DNA of 64,000 nucleotides from PALSA-600 sp963842335 (GCA_963842335.1 CAWJGF010000001.1:6353-70352); one strand, 5' to 3'; counted from the first letter of the stretch, positions 48,586 through 57,617 are shown. The notes: a model not told the origin generated them from the sequence alone. A program made the numbers and translations.

Positions 48586-49319
48586 TCCTCGAACGTGTCG
48601 AGCATCCGACGTGGACGTCGAACGCCTACCTTCTCGCAGACGGCGAGGGAGGCCACGGCGTGCTCGTCGACTCAAACGGGGTCGAGGAGCCGCTGCTCGC
48701 GCGGATCGAGGCGAGCAAGATCACGATCACGCATGTGCTCGTCACCCATCAGCACGGCGACCATGTGGTCGACGTCGCCGGCCTTGCCCGGCGCTTCGAA
48801 GTCGCGGTGGTCGGCAGTAGGCTGACGAAGGAGGCCGGCGTCCCGATCGACGAGACGATCGGCGACGGCGATGTCGTCCGCTCGGGCGAGCTCGAGATCG
48901 CGGCGATCGCGACGCCGGGCCATTGCCCGGATCACCTCGCGCTGCTCGTCAGCGGCACGGACTGTCTCACCGCCGACTGTCTCTTCAAGGGAACGGTAGG
49001 CGGAACGGGCGGCGGAGGCCCGACCGGCTACGCCGACCAGGTCAACTCGATCATGAACCGGCTGATGAGCCTGCCGCCCGAAACCCGCATCCACCCGGGC
49101 CATACCCTGCCTTCGACGGTGGGCGCCGAATGGGAGGGAAACCCGTTCATTCGCATCTGGCGCGGAGTCGACCCGGAGGGCACCGAGCCCTGCCGGGTGC
49201 GCGGTCAGGCGGCGACCCTGATCCTCTTCGGGCCCGACTACGACGGGACTCACAAGGCGTGGGTTCGCTATCCGGACGGGCGCGACGCCATCGTGGGAGG
49301 GAGCCAGATCGAGCGCTGA
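48582..49319 (+). CDS. Metallo-beta-lactamase fold hydrolase
   Basis: The 245-residue protein from GTG 48582 overlaps the ADH stop. It has the zinc motif THQHGDHVVD (H-x-H-x-D-H) and downstream ligands in ATPGHCPDHLALLVSG, DCLTADCLF and RIHPGHTLPS, so the active site is complete. Domain length is typical for the glyoxalase II-like subgroup. Next to a formaldehyde-type dehydrogenase it may hydrolyse the S-formyl-thiol, which the neighbour would make. That role is inference by analogy with mycobacterial Rv2260, itself uncharacterised. Confidence 0.87.
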   Translation: MILERVEHPTWTSNAYLLADGEGGHGVLVDSNGVEEPLLARIEASKITITHVLVTHQHGDHVVDVAGLARRFEVAVVGSRLTKEAGVPIDETIGDGDVVRSGELEIAAIATPGHCPDHLALLVSGTDCLTADCLFKGTVGGTGGGGPTGYADQVNSIMNRLMSLPPETRIHPGHTLPSTVGAEWEGNPFIRIWRGVDPEGTEPCRVRGQAATLILFGPDYDGTHKAWVRYPDGRDAIVGGSQIER

Positions 49320-49450
49320 GATCACCCTCGCGAACAAGGAACCCGGCGCCCGGCGACGAAATCGCGGCGCTCCCGGCTCGATATGGAACACTGGTGGCGG
49401 GAAGAGGGGGGCCCGTCGGTCAGTACGATCGCGCGACGGAAAGGAATCCC

Positions 49451-49915
49451 ATGATTCGTGGAAAGCGCTTTGCCATGGCGCTGCTCGGCGCGACGTGTGG
49501 CTGGATCGCCCTTGCGTCGACCGGGGGCGCAGCCGGCTCCACAGGGCCGGCGCAGATTCGCATCACCGATATTCAGCTCTCGGACCGCGTCGCGAGGCCC
49601 GCGAACGGCGGCCGCGCCGGGACGATCGAGACGATCAGGCAGCAGCTCTACAACCCGAGCCTCTCGAGGCATCCGATCGGTCGCAGCCTCATCGTGTGCA
49701 CGTCGTCCGACGGTCGAGACCGGATGTGCACGGGCAGCTACATCCTTCCCAAGGGATCGCTCGTCGTCAGCGGCTCGCTGCAATCACGACTCCTGTATGA
49801 GCTCCCTGTCGTGGGTGGCACGGGCCTCTTCGACAATGCTCGCGGGTCACTCACCGTGACCGCGACGCATCTCCGGCCGCGGCACGAGGTGCTCGTCTTC
49901 CGGTTGGTCGGGTGA
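49451..49915 (+). CDS. Secreted barrel protein (allene oxide cyclase-like)
   Basis: The 154-residue product starts at ATG 49451 behind AAGGAA. It has an N-terminal signal peptide (MALLGATCGWIALASTGGAA) and a beta-rich body: ITDIQLSDRVARPANGGRAG, LIVCTSSDGRDRMCTGSYIL, SGSLQSRLLYELPVVGGTGL and FDNARGSLTVTATHLRP. GTG..ARG and C..SY.LP resemble the allene-oxide-cyclase/dirigent barrel family found in actinobacterial secreted proteins. The ligand is unknown. Its stop overlaps the response-regulator start (GTGA), so it is translated with the two-component genes and may be part of their sensing. Confidence 0.75.
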   Translation: MIRGKRFAMALLGATCGWIALASTGGAAGSTGPAQIRITDIQLSDRVARPANGGRAGTIETIRQQLYNPSLSRHPIGRSLIVCTSSDGRDRMCTGSYILPKGSLVVSGSLQSRLLYELPVVGGTGLFDNARGSLTVTATHLRPRHEVLVFRLVG

Positions 49916-50304
49916 CGGCGGAGGCGCTCGATGCACGCCCGCGTGTTCTGGTCGTCGACGACGAGGCGTCGCTGCGGGAGTTGATCGTCGTCACGCTCGG
50001 TGACGACTTTCGCTGTGAGGAGGCCGTCGACGGCGAGACCGCTCTCGCCCGGATCAAGGAAGAACCGCCCGATCTCGTCTTCCTCGACGTGATGCTCCCA
50101 GGCATCAGCGGGATCGACGTCCTCGGCGCGGTGCGCGAGGATCCTGCGCTGGGCAACGTCGCGGTCGTCGTCGTCTCGGCGTGGCAAGGCCCGGACGACG
50201 TCGCGGCCGCGCTCAAGAGCGGCGCCGACGGCTTCCTCGAGAAGCCGTTTCTGGTCGACGACCTGGCGTCGCTCGCGCGCGATCTGGCCGGCCGACACAG
50301 ATGA
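49912..50304 (+). CDS. Response regulator, receiver domain only
   Basis: The 130-residue protein starts at GTG 49912. It is a stand-alone CheY-like receiver: RVLVVDDEASLRELIVVTLG with the acidic pair, phospho-acceptor Asp59 in LVFLDVMLPG, the VVVVSAW strand with the conserved Ser/Thr, and the Lys in GFLEKPFLVDDLASLA. There is no output domain. It is flanked by a secreted barrel gene and the histidine kinase gene, with 4-base overlaps to both, so it is likely phosphorylated by that kinase and passes the signal on by protein contact. Confidence 0.93.
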   Translation: MTAEALDARPRVLVVDDEASLRELIVVTLGDDFRCEEAVDGETALARIKEEPPDLVFLDVMLPGISGIDVLGAVREDPALGNVAVVVVSAWQGPDDVAAALKSGADGFLEKPFLVDDLASLARDLAGRHR

Positions 50305-51869
50305 GACCCGTCTCACTCGTCCGCAGGGTGATCTTTCTGGCTGTGGGGATCGCACTGCTCGTGGGAGTGGCATTCGCGGCCGCGCTGATCGCAATCCTCT
50401 CGCTGCGGCACGCCGATGCCAGGGAATCGCGCTCGAAAGACGTTACGGCCGCCACACTCCGCATCCGTGCCGTCTCGTCCGACCTCGACTCCGCCCTGCG
50501 CGGCTACGTCCTCTCGGGCGACAACCGGTTCCTCGTGCTGTTCGATGCCTCACGAGCCCGGGTGCCCAAGGAGACCGGCGTCCTGCAGGCCCTCGTCCAC
50601 GACGACATTCCGCAGAGTCGCCGTTCACTGCGGGTCCGGGAACAACTCCACGGCTACCTGCGCGACTACGCCGACAACCTGATCACGATCGCGCAGATCT
50701 CCCGGTCGACGGCGCGTGGGCAGGCAGCAGGGGAAGAGGACAAGCGCCGCACCAAGGAGATCAAGGCCACGCTCAGCCAGATCCTCGCCGTCGAGGACAG
50801 CCGCGCGCAGAAGGCGTCCGCACACGCGCGCTCCGTCACCAAGTTCGCGATCGTCGTCGGTGTGGTGTCACTCGCCGTCTCCACCGCGCTCATCTTGCTC
50901 TTCGGCGCGTGGGTTGCCCGGGACGTTGCCGGGCCGGTGCGCCGGCTCGCCGGGGCTGCCGCTGACGTTGCCGGCGGCGACCTCGCGGTTCGGATCGACG
51001 AGGCCGGCGGCGCCGCAGAGGTCGGTGCGCTCGTGAGCGCCTTCAACTCGATGACCCGATCACTCGAGCTGGCCCGACGAGAGTTGCTCACCCAGAACGA
51101 GCAGCTGCGCGAGGGCGAGCGCCACAAGCGCGATCTCATCAGCATGGTGTCGCACGAGCTGCGCACTCCGCTCGCCTCGGTGCTCGGGTTCACCTCGCTC
51201 CTTCTGCAGCGCGACTTTCCCCCCGAGGAGCAGCGGCGGTACCTCGAGATTGTCGACACACAAGCGCGGCGCCTCGCCGCCCTCGCCGGAGATTTCCTCG
51301 ACGTGCAGCTGCTCGACGGTGGCGCGCTGATGCTCGTCCGGACGCCGTTCGATCTCGTCGAGCTCGTGCGGGAGCAGGTGCAACTGTTCTTCCTCCAGCT
51401 CACGACGCATCGCCTGGTGATCGACGTGCCGGACACGCCGCTCATCATCGACGGCGATCGAGACCGGATGTCGCAGGTTGTCGGGAACCTGCTCTCGAAC
51501 GCCATCAAGTACTCGCCCGACGGCGGAAAGGTGCGGGTCTCCGCGCGGCGCAGCGGGTCTGATGCCGTGATCGCCGTCTCCGACGAGGGCGTCGGAATCA
51601 TGCCCGAGGACACCGAGCGCATCTTCGAGAAGTTCTATCGCTCGGCCGAGGCGACGAAGACCGTCGGTGGGACTGGTCTCGGGCTGGCGGTCGCACGCGA
51701 GATCGTCACGTCACACGGCGGGACGCTCGAGGTCGAGTCCACCCCGGGTGAGGGGTCGACCTTCGTTGTGGCGATGCCTCTGCTCGCACCGCCGCCCGGG
51801 CGCAGCGGCCCGCGAGAACGCACGCCTGTGGACGAATCGTCACACGAGACTGTCCAAAAGAGCCGATGA
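50301..51869 (+). CDS. Sensor histidine kinase with CHASE3-type and HAMP domains
   Basis: The 522-residue protein from ATG 50301 has an N-terminal membrane helix (IFLAVGIALLVGVAFAAALI), an external helical CHASE3-like sensor domain (residues 40-180, VSSDLDSALRGYVLSGDNRF), a second membrane helix (FAIVVGVVSLAVSTALILLF), HAMP (VRRLAGAAADVAGGDLAVRI), the HisKA helix with SHELRTPLASVLGFTSLLLQ (His near 286) and the HATPase with NLLSNAIKYSPDGG and EGVGIMPEDTERIFEKFYR, GTGLGLAV. It senses an unknown extracytoplasmic cue. The overlap with the response regulator indicates a cognate pair. Confidence 0.94.
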   Translation: MRPVSLVRRVIFLAVGIALLVGVAFAAALIAILSLRHADARESRSKDVTAATLRIRAVSSDLDSALRGYVLSGDNRFLVLFDASRARVPKETGVLQALVHDDIPQSRRSLRVREQLHGYLRDYADNLITIAQISRSTARGQAAGEEDKRRTKEIKATLSQILAVEDSRAQKASAHARSVTKFAIVVGVVSLAVSTALILLFGAWVARDVAGPVRRLAGAAADVAGGDLAVRIDEAGGAAEVGALVSAFNSMTRSLELARRELLTQNEQLREGERHKRDLISMVSHELRTPLASVLGFTSLLLQRDFPPEEQRRYLEIVDTQARRLAALAGDFLDVQLLDGGALMLVRTPFDLVELVREQVQLFFLQLTTHRLVIDVPDTPLIIDGDRDRMSQVVGNLLSNAIKYSPDGGKVRVSARRSGSDAVIAVSDEGVGIMPEDTERIFEKFYRSAEATKTVGGTGLGLAVAREIVTSHGGTLEVESTPGEGSTFVVAMPLLAPPPGRSGPRERTPVDESSHETVQKSR

Positions 51870-51902
51870 CAACGGCGGTGTGAGCCGCTTTCATTGTCGC
51901 CG

Positions 51903-52652
51903 ATGAGCGAGCCGGATTTCGAACTCCTGGACGACTTCGTCTTCGAGCCCACCCCGTGGGACCTCGCGTTCTCGATCGGGATCGGCGTCGACCCGGAGAC
52001 CGATCGGGCCGCGCTCGACGAGCTCGCCGACGCGATGCTCATGTGGGCGCCCGAGCCGACGCTCGAGCGGCTGACGGAGCCCGCGCTCGACGCGCTCTGG
52101 GACGATGAGCTCGCCGGCTGGATCCGGGACGGGCTCGTGCGCCTCTCCGGCGAGGACGGGTGGGAAAAGGGTGCGGCAGCGGCTCTCGCCGAGTTCGATC
52201 GAGCCCCGCGAGCGGCCGAGGTCTCCCGCGAGGTGATCCGCAGCCTGGCCTCGCAACTCGGGAGCGCCGATCATCCGGTGTTCTTCTGCCTCGACTGTCT
52301 CAACGAATCGTTGTCGGACGTCGAGCCGACGGAGCGCCGGGCTCTCGCGCGCCGGGCCGCGATCGTCGCGCGGCGGAATGCAGCGGTGCCGGATGACGAA
52401 CTGCGGTCTGCGGTGGCCGAGCTGACGTCACGGTCGCCTGCGGCGCGGCTCGGAACCGTCGAACGGCGAACGGCGGTCCGGACGCGCCTCGGCCGCCTGG
52501 GCGAGCTCGGGCGCGACTCGATGCCGGCTCTGGCAGGCGAGCTGAGGACGCTCGCGACGGAGCCGCTGCCGGCACGAGCCACAGACGACGACGTCTGGGA
52601 GGAGGTCTGCACACTGCTCCTCGCCGGTGTGGCGCGTCCCGACCTCAATTGA
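51903..52652 (+). CDS. Unknown acidic protein
   Basis: From ATG 51903 the product has 249 residues. The N-terminal part is strongly acidic (MSEPDFELLDDFVFEPTPWD and DRAALDELADAMLMWAPEP), the middle and end are helical and Arg-rich (RRALARRAAIVARRNAAVPD, RTRLGRLGELGRDSM). No signal peptide, membrane helix or known catalytic motif is present. I do not recognise the family. It follows the kinase gene after 33 bases on the same strand and could be part of that operon; TTG 51894 would add three residues. Confidence 0.7.
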   Translation: MSEPDFELLDDFVFEPTPWDLAFSIGIGVDPETDRAALDELADAMLMWAPEPTLERLTEPALDALWDDELAGWIRDGLVRLSGEDGWEKGAAAALAEFDRAPRAAEVSREVIRSLASQLGSADHPVFFCLDCLNESLSDVEPTERRALARRAAIVARRNAAVPDDELRSAVAELTSRSPAARLGTVERRTAVRTRLGRLGELGRDSMPALAGELRTLATEPLPARATDDDVWEEVCTLLLAGVARPDLN

Positions 52653-52819
52653 CGGCGAACGGACGGCTGCTTCCCACCGGCCGTGCCGAGCGCTGTAGCC
52701 TGGCCGCCCAGAAGTCACCTCGTTGCCGCCTGGCCGTTTCGAACGTGGCGGCGCGATTTGGAGATCGGGTGTGAACCCGGGGTGAGGAACTTCGTGGTGC
52801 GGAACGAAGGAGCGTGCGA

Positions 52820-53053
52820 ATGTCGAGCAGTGCAGACGACCACCTGAGTTGCCCCGACTGCGGGACGTCGGTGAACCTCGAGAGCCTCGAGGCCGCGCTG
52901 CACCGTTGCGACGGCCGGCACCGGGTCGAAAACGCGCTGCACCGCGCGCTCGCCGAAGTGCAGGCGTTCGAGCGCGCACTCGGCAGCTACCTCGATTCGC
53001 CAGAGGGCCGGTTCGAGGCGTTCTACGCTGCACGTACCCGCGACAGCGAGTGA
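52820..53053 (+). CDS. Small protein with a zinc-ribbon-like N-terminus
   Basis: The 77-residue product starts at ATG 52820, seven bases after AAGGAG (52807-52812). Near its N-terminus CPDCGTSVNLESLEAALHRC could bind zinc, with a C-x2-C pair and a later HRC; the rest is one long helix (HRVENALHRALAEVQAFERA). Function is unknown. It lies 146 bases before the peroxidase operon. Confidence 0.65.
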   Translation: MSSSADDHLSCPDCGTSVNLESLEAALHRCDGRHRVENALHRALAEVQAFERALGSYLDSPEGRFEAFYAARTRDSE

Positions 53054-53199
53054 ACGAGGCCCCGATGACACGGGCCGTTGCACGGGCGTTCGTGCGCGGT
53101 TAAGCTCGGAAGCGTTCGAAGGCGCGTGCCGTTCGGTCACGGCAATGGTTCAGGGGGTTGCGCGCTTTGCAAGCTGCGGCACGTTCGAGAGGAGACGGT

Positions 53200-54972
53200 G
53201 TGCCCAGCTGGCCAGTTTCGTTGTACAACCGCGTCGCCGAAGAGGTCGACCGCCGTGTGGGCTGGGACAAGCTCCCGAAGCCGGTCGCGATGGCCGTGCT
53301 GATCGGGCTTCGGAACGTGCTGCGCGAGAAGAACCTCCACGACACCGGGCGCGGGCCGCTCGACAAGCCGGACATCTCGGATCATCCGCGCTACGCAACG
53401 GCGCGCACACTCGACGGGACGTTCAACAATCTCGAGGACCCGTTGATGGGGAGCCTCGGCAGCCGGTTCGGTCGCAACGTGCCGCTCGAATACACGGTGC
53501 GCGAGAAAGACCCCATGCAGCCGAACCCGCGAACAATCAGCCGCGAGCTGCTGACGCGGAAAGAGTTCATTCCTGCGACGACGCTGAACCTGCTGGCCGG
53601 CGCGTGGATCCAGTTCGAAGTGCACGACTGGTTCAGTCACGGCAAGAACGAGACCGAGAACCCGTGGCTCGTGCCACTCGCCGATGACGATCCCTGGCCC
53701 GCGCATCCGATGCCGATCCCGCGCACGCGCCGTGACCCGAGCGCGGCCGACAACGGGCCACCGACATTCGTCACCGACGACACTCACTGGTGGGACGGCT
53801 CCCAGGTCTACGGACGCGACCCTGTTTTCGCCGACTCCCTGCGTACCCACGAGCATGGGAAACTGAAGCTCGACGCGCAGGGGCTCATCCCGCAGGAGAT
53901 CGAAGCGCACGTCGACCTCGCCGGCGTCGCAGGAAACTTCTGGGTCGGGCTCGCGCTTCTCCACTCACTGTTCATGCGCGAGCACAACGCCGTGTGCGAC
54001 CACCTGCATGCAACCCATCCCGAGCTCTCCGATGACGAGCTGTACGACAAGGCTCGCCTCGTCGTCGCGGCGCTGATGGCGAAGATCCACACGGTCGACT
54101 GGACGCCTGCGATCATCGCGCACCCCACGACGGTGACCGCGCTCCGCACGAACTGGTGGGGGCTCGAGGGACATCGACTCGACCGGCTGATCGGCCGGCG
54201 CACGTCGAACGAGGTGATCCGCGGCATCCCCGGCTCTCCGACGGCTCTGCATGGCGTTCCGTTCCAGCTGACCGAGGAGTTCGTGGCGGTCTACCGGATG
54301 CACCCGCTGATCCCCGACGAGTTCAGCTTCCGTGCTCTCGCCGACGACCACCTGTTGCAGGAACGCACGTTGCCCGAGGTCGGTGTCCTCCACGTGCGGG
54401 ACAGGCTCACCGAGATGTCGATGTCCGATGTCCTCTACTCGTTCGGCACGTCGCATCCGGGTGCAATCACGCTGCACAATTTCCCGCGCTTCCTTCAGCA
54501 CTTCGACCGCGCTGACGGCTCGCTCGTGGACCTCGCCTCGATCGACGTGCTGCGCGTCCGTGAGCGTGGCGTGCCGCGCTACAACGAGTTTCGCCGGCTG
54601 TTGCACCTGAAGGCGTACGACACGTTCGAGGAGATGGCCGACACACCGGAGCACGCAGCCGATCTGCGTCGCATCTATTCCAATCCGGAAGAGGTCGACA
54701 CGATGATCGGCATGTACGCCGAGAAGAAGCCGAAGGGCTTCGGCTTCAGCGACACGGCGTTCCGCATCTTCATCCTGATGGCCTCGCGCCGGATCGAGAG
54801 CGACCGCTTCTTCACACGCGACTACCGGCCTGAGATCTACACGAAGGAAGGCATCGACTGGGTCGAGGACAACTCGATGCGGACACTCCTGCTCCGCCAT
54901 TTTCCTGAGCTCGAGCCCGCACTGCGCGGCATCGACAACCCGTTCGCACCCTGGCCCCGGGCGAACGCATGA
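53200..54972 (+). CDS. Haem peroxidase, fatty-acid dioxygenase-like
   Basis: From GTG 53200, behind GAGGAGA, the product has 590 residues. It has the animal-haem-peroxidase fold: WIQFEVHDWFSHG (distal His), DDTHWWDGSQVYG, LFMREHNAVCDHLHATHPEL (the R-x-x-x-H-N proximal region), IIAHPTTVTAL and YSFGTSHPGAITLHNFPRF. The pattern is that of the PIOX/alpha-dioxygenase and cyclooxygenase-like branch, which oxygenates fatty acids rather than halides. Its length fits. The MBL-fold gene overlaps its stop (ATGA). Substrate is inferred, but the fatty-acid desaturase elsewhere in the window may supply suitable lipids. Confidence 0.88.
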   Translation: MPSWPVSLYNRVAEEVDRRVGWDKLPKPVAMAVLIGLRNVLREKNLHDTGRGPLDKPDISDHPRYATARTLDGTFNNLEDPLMGSLGSRFGRNVPLEYTVREKDPMQPNPRTISRELLTRKEFIPATTLNLLAGAWIQFEVHDWFSHGKNETENPWLVPLADDDPWPAHPMPIPRTRRDPSAADNGPPTFVTDDTHWWDGSQVYGRDPVFADSLRTHEHGKLKLDAQGLIPQEIEAHVDLAGVAGNFWVGLALLHSLFMREHNAVCDHLHATHPELSDDELYDKARLVVAALMAKIHTVDWTPAIIAHPTTVTALRTNWWGLEGHRLDRLIGRRTSNEVIRGIPGSPTALHGVPFQLTEEFVAVYRMHPLIPDEFSFRALADDHLLQERTLPEVGVLHVRDRLTEMSMSDVLYSFGTSHPGAITLHNFPRFLQHFDRADGSLVDLASIDVLRVRERGVPRYNEFRRLLHLKAYDTFEEMADTPEHAADLRRIYSNPEEVDTMIGMYAEKKPKGFGFSDTAFRIFILMASRRIESDRFFTRDYRPEIYTKEGIDWVEDNSMRTLLLRHFPELEPALRGIDNPFAPWPRANA

Positions 54973-55676
54973 CCGAGCTCGCTCCGGGCATCCACAGCCT
55001 CGGCCACGCGAAGGGCGGGCACGTGCACGCTTTCCTGATCGAGGACCGCGACGCGTTGAGCCTCGTCGACACTCTGTTCGAGACCGATGCCCGGCTCGTG
55101 CTCGAGGCGATTCGCGGGCTCGGCCGGAAGCCGTCCGACCTGAAGCGCATCGCCATCACCCACGGACATCGCTCACACCTCGGCGGCCTGGCCGCCTTGA
55201 AACGCGCCAGTGGCGCGACCGTCTATGCCCACCGCTTCGAGGCGGACATCGTCTCGGGCGACCGGCGCGCGCAGCCGGTCGGCATCCTGCCGAAGCAGTC
55301 GCTGAAGCTGATCCCGTTCCAGCTCGGGTTGCGCCTCAACCGGCCCAGGCATGTTCCGTGCCCCGTCGACGAACTGCTCGACGAGGGCGATGCGTTCGGC
55401 CCTATGCGGGTCCTGTACGCACCAGGGCACTCACCCGGGCATCTCGCCTTCTCATGGCCCGAGCGCCGGTTCGCGATCGTCGGTGACGGGGTCGCGACCT
55501 GGCCGCAACTGTGCCCCGGCTGGCACGCGTTCAACCTGAACAAGGTCCAGCACCACGCCACCTTGCAGCGGCTCGCGGCTCTCGAGCCCGCGATCATCGG
55601 AGTCGGCCACGGCGACCCGATCACGCAGAAGGCCGACGAGACGCTGCACGAGCTTGCGAGCCGGCCGGTCCCTTGA
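54969..55676 (+). CDS. Metallo-beta-lactamase fold protein with altered zinc motif
   Basis: The 235-residue protein starts at ATG 54969, overlapping the peroxidase stop. It has the MBL fold: HVHAFLIEDRDALSLVDTLF, then the metal-site region ITHGHRSHLGG, where the usual Asp of H-x-H-x-D-H is Ser, and APGHSPGHLAFSWPERRF, VGDGVATWPQL and VGHGDPITQ. The second-site Asp is thus missing while the other His residues are present, so it may bind one metal or have lost activity. Coupling to the peroxidase suggests a linked function on a lipid or peroxide product; this is inference. Confidence 0.85.
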   Translation: MTELAPGIHSLGHAKGGHVHAFLIEDRDALSLVDTLFETDARLVLEAIRGLGRKPSDLKRIAITHGHRSHLGGLAALKRASGATVYAHRFEADIVSGDRRAQPVGILPKQSLKLIPFQLGLRLNRPRHVPCPVDELLDEGDAFGPMRVLYAPGHSPGHLAFSWPERRFAIVGDGVATWPQLCPGWHAFNLNKVQHHATLQRLAALEPAIIGVGHGDPITQKADETLHELASRPVP

Positions 55677-55737
55677 TGAAACACGTTTCTCGGCGTACGG
55701 TGAGGGAGCTACTGCGGCTGATCGACGGGAGGTCCCG

Positions 55738-56805
55738 ATGACCGAAACGACGCAGACGCTCGCCTCAATGCCGAGGGAGTTGCCGACGGCCGTGACGCCG
55801 GCGGCGAGCACCGTGACCTCTCGCGTGCCCTCGTTCGCGGAGCTCGTGTACGCACACTTCGACTGGTGGCGCGAGACGCGCAGCGGAAAGCTCACGGACG
55901 CGACGAGAGTGCGCTACGAGGCCGCGCATGCCGCGTTCCAGGAAGCCCACGGCGAGATCGTCAAGGCGTACTGGTGCTCCCACATCGAGAGCGCCGTCGT
56001 CATGACCCAGAAGAAGCCTCGATTTCCCTGGTCGAGCCCGAACTGCGGGTTCCATCGCGAGAGCGATTGGGCGACCCAGGACTGGCCCGACATCGCGACG
56101 GAACTGCACCGCTGCGACGAACTGGCCGTGCGCGCGAAGGCGGTGCTCACCGGCGTGCGCCAGCGCATCTGCATGAGCCTCGTGATGGCGTCGGCATCGC
56201 ACCTGATGAGCCTCGTCGATCGCCGTGCGGCAGACGCTGACCTCACCGCCAATGCGTCGTCACTCGCGCAGGAGCAGCTCGCGCTGAAGAAGGCCGAGGC
56301 GTATTACGACGAGGCTGCGAACGGTCAGGCTCAGATCGTCTACTTCGTCGGCATGGCGGTCGTCGCGCTCGTCGTCGGGCTCATCGCTGCGATCTGGCTC
56401 TCGATCGAATGGGCGAGCCCGGTCGCCGCGCTCGCCGCCGGTGCGATGGGCGGAGTCGTCTCCGTCGTCCAGCGAATCAACGCCGGCAAGTTTGCCCTCG
56501 ACTACGACGTCGGCCGTCCGTACGCCCTGTTTCTCGGCGGCCTGCGACCCTTGATCGGCGGAGCGTTCGCCGTGGTGATCTCGTTCGCGTTCACCGGTGG
56601 CCTCCTGCATCTTCCCGTCGCGAACGGTGAGCCCGACGGCCACCGGCGGCTGGCGCTGCTCGTCGTCAGCTTCCTGGCCGGCTTCAGCGAGCGGTGGGCG
56701 CAGGACACGCTCGTCGCGGCGGTGCCGTCGATGGCGCCAAAGGAGACGCCCGCCTCCGGCGCGGCGACGAAGACGGACGACTCGACGACCGGAAGCGGCG
56801 AGTAG
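55738..56805 (+). CDS. Membrane protein, unknown
   Basis: The 355-residue protein starts at ATG 55738 behind GGGAGG. The first 200 residues are soluble and helical, with FAELVYAHFDWWRETRSGKL, EIVKAYWCSHIESAVVMTQK and RVRQRICMSL-type segments (TGVRQRICMSLVMASASHLM). The last 150 hold four hydrophobic helices, such as IVYFVGMAVVALVVGLIAAI, ASPVAALAAGAMGGVVSVVQ and ALFLGGLRPLIGGAFAVVIS. It ends in a disordered Thr/Ser tail. I do not recognise the family. The gene converges on the papain-like protease gene 26 bases away. Confidence 0.72.
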   Translation: MTETTQTLASMPRELPTAVTPAASTVTSRVPSFAELVYAHFDWWRETRSGKLTDATRVRYEAAHAAFQEAHGEIVKAYWCSHIESAVVMTQKKPRFPWSSPNCGFHRESDWATQDWPDIATELHRCDELAVRAKAVLTGVRQRICMSLVMASASHLMSLVDRRAADADLTANASSLAQEQLALKKAEAYYDEAANGQAQIVYFVGMAVVALVVGLIAAIWLSIEWASPVAALAAGAMGGVVSVVQRINAGKFALDYDVGRPYALFLGGLRPLIGGAFAVVISFAFTGGLLHLPVANGEPDGHRRLALLVVSFLAGFSERWAQDTLVAAVPSMAPKETPASGAATKTDDSTTGSGE

Positions 56806-56831
56806 GCGGATACGGCTGGGCCGGGCGGCCG

Positions 56832-57617
56832 TTACTCGACCTGCGAGACCACCCAGAAGTCGCTCGCGAGCGAGTTGCTCGTCAGATAGGTCGCGGGCAT
56901 CCAGAAGTAGCCCGCATCGCCCCAGTCCGTGCCCCAGGAGTTCCGGCACTCGAAATAGAGCTGTCCCTTGATCGGCTTGTACCCGACCGCAACGACCGCG
57001 TGGCCGCCGAGCACCTTCTCGTCGGTCTGGGGCATCGGGACGATGCCGTCCGAGCCGATGTTGTTCTCGAACGAGGTGTACACGGTGAACCCGAAGGAGA
57101 TCGGCTCGCCCCCGGCGAGCACACTCTGGATCGGGATCGTGTCCTGAACGACGCGCGAATAGCGCAGCGCCTGATGCTTCTTCGCCTCGGTGTACACCTT
57201 CGCCGGAGGCTTCGTGGCGAACTTCGTCACGTCGTAGGGCCAACTCGTTTCCGGCGGCGCGCCGATCTGCGCGACCGACTTGATCCCATCGCGAATCTCC
57301 GCACCGGAGTCCTCGGAGACGGTGCCCTCCATGACGCGTTCGTTGTAGTAGATGAAGAGCCGCGAGGGCGTCGACGCGTTGGCCTCATTCTGCTTGCGCT
57401 CGTTCAGCTCGAGAATCGCGCCGATGCTGTTCGCCGTGCACGACCCGAGCTCTCCCTGGTCGTAGACGGGTGGCATCGCAGAGCGAAGACTCGTGCTAAC
57501 AGGCAGCTTCTTCGCCGGGGCGACGGCGAGCAGGTGGTCGCGCATGTCGGGGGTGTCCGGACGCCAGCCGTAGCGCTTCTGCTGACGAACGGCGAGCCCA
57601 GAGGGCGGAGTGCTCAC
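56832..57617 (-). CDS. Papain-like (C1A) cysteine protease
   Basis: From GTG 57617, behind GGAGGA, the protein has 261 residues. The C1A catalytic residues are all visible: Cys60 in YDQGELGSCTANS (with the oxyanion Gln), His206 in VLGGHAVVAVGYKPI and Asn226 in ECRNSWGTDWGDAGYF. There is no signal peptide and no long propeptide, so it would be a mature-form enzyme in the cytosol unless exported another way. Bacterial C1A proteases are uncommon. Target unknown. The neighbouring minus-strand DUF5995 gene is 129 bases upstream. Confidence 0.9.
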   Translation of the reverse strand: MSTPPSGLAVRQQKRYGWRPDTPDMRDHLLAVAPAKKLPVSTSLRSAMPPVYDQGELGSCTANSIGAILELNERKQNEANASTPSRLFIYYNERVMEGTVSEDSGAEIRDGIKSVAQIGAPPETSWPYDVTKFATKPPAKVYTEAKKHQALRYSRVVQDTIPIQSVLAGGEPISFGFTVYTSFENNIGSDGIVPMPQTDEKVLGGHAVVAVGYKPIKGQLYFECRNSWGTDWGDAGYFWMPATYLTSNSLASDFWVVSQVE

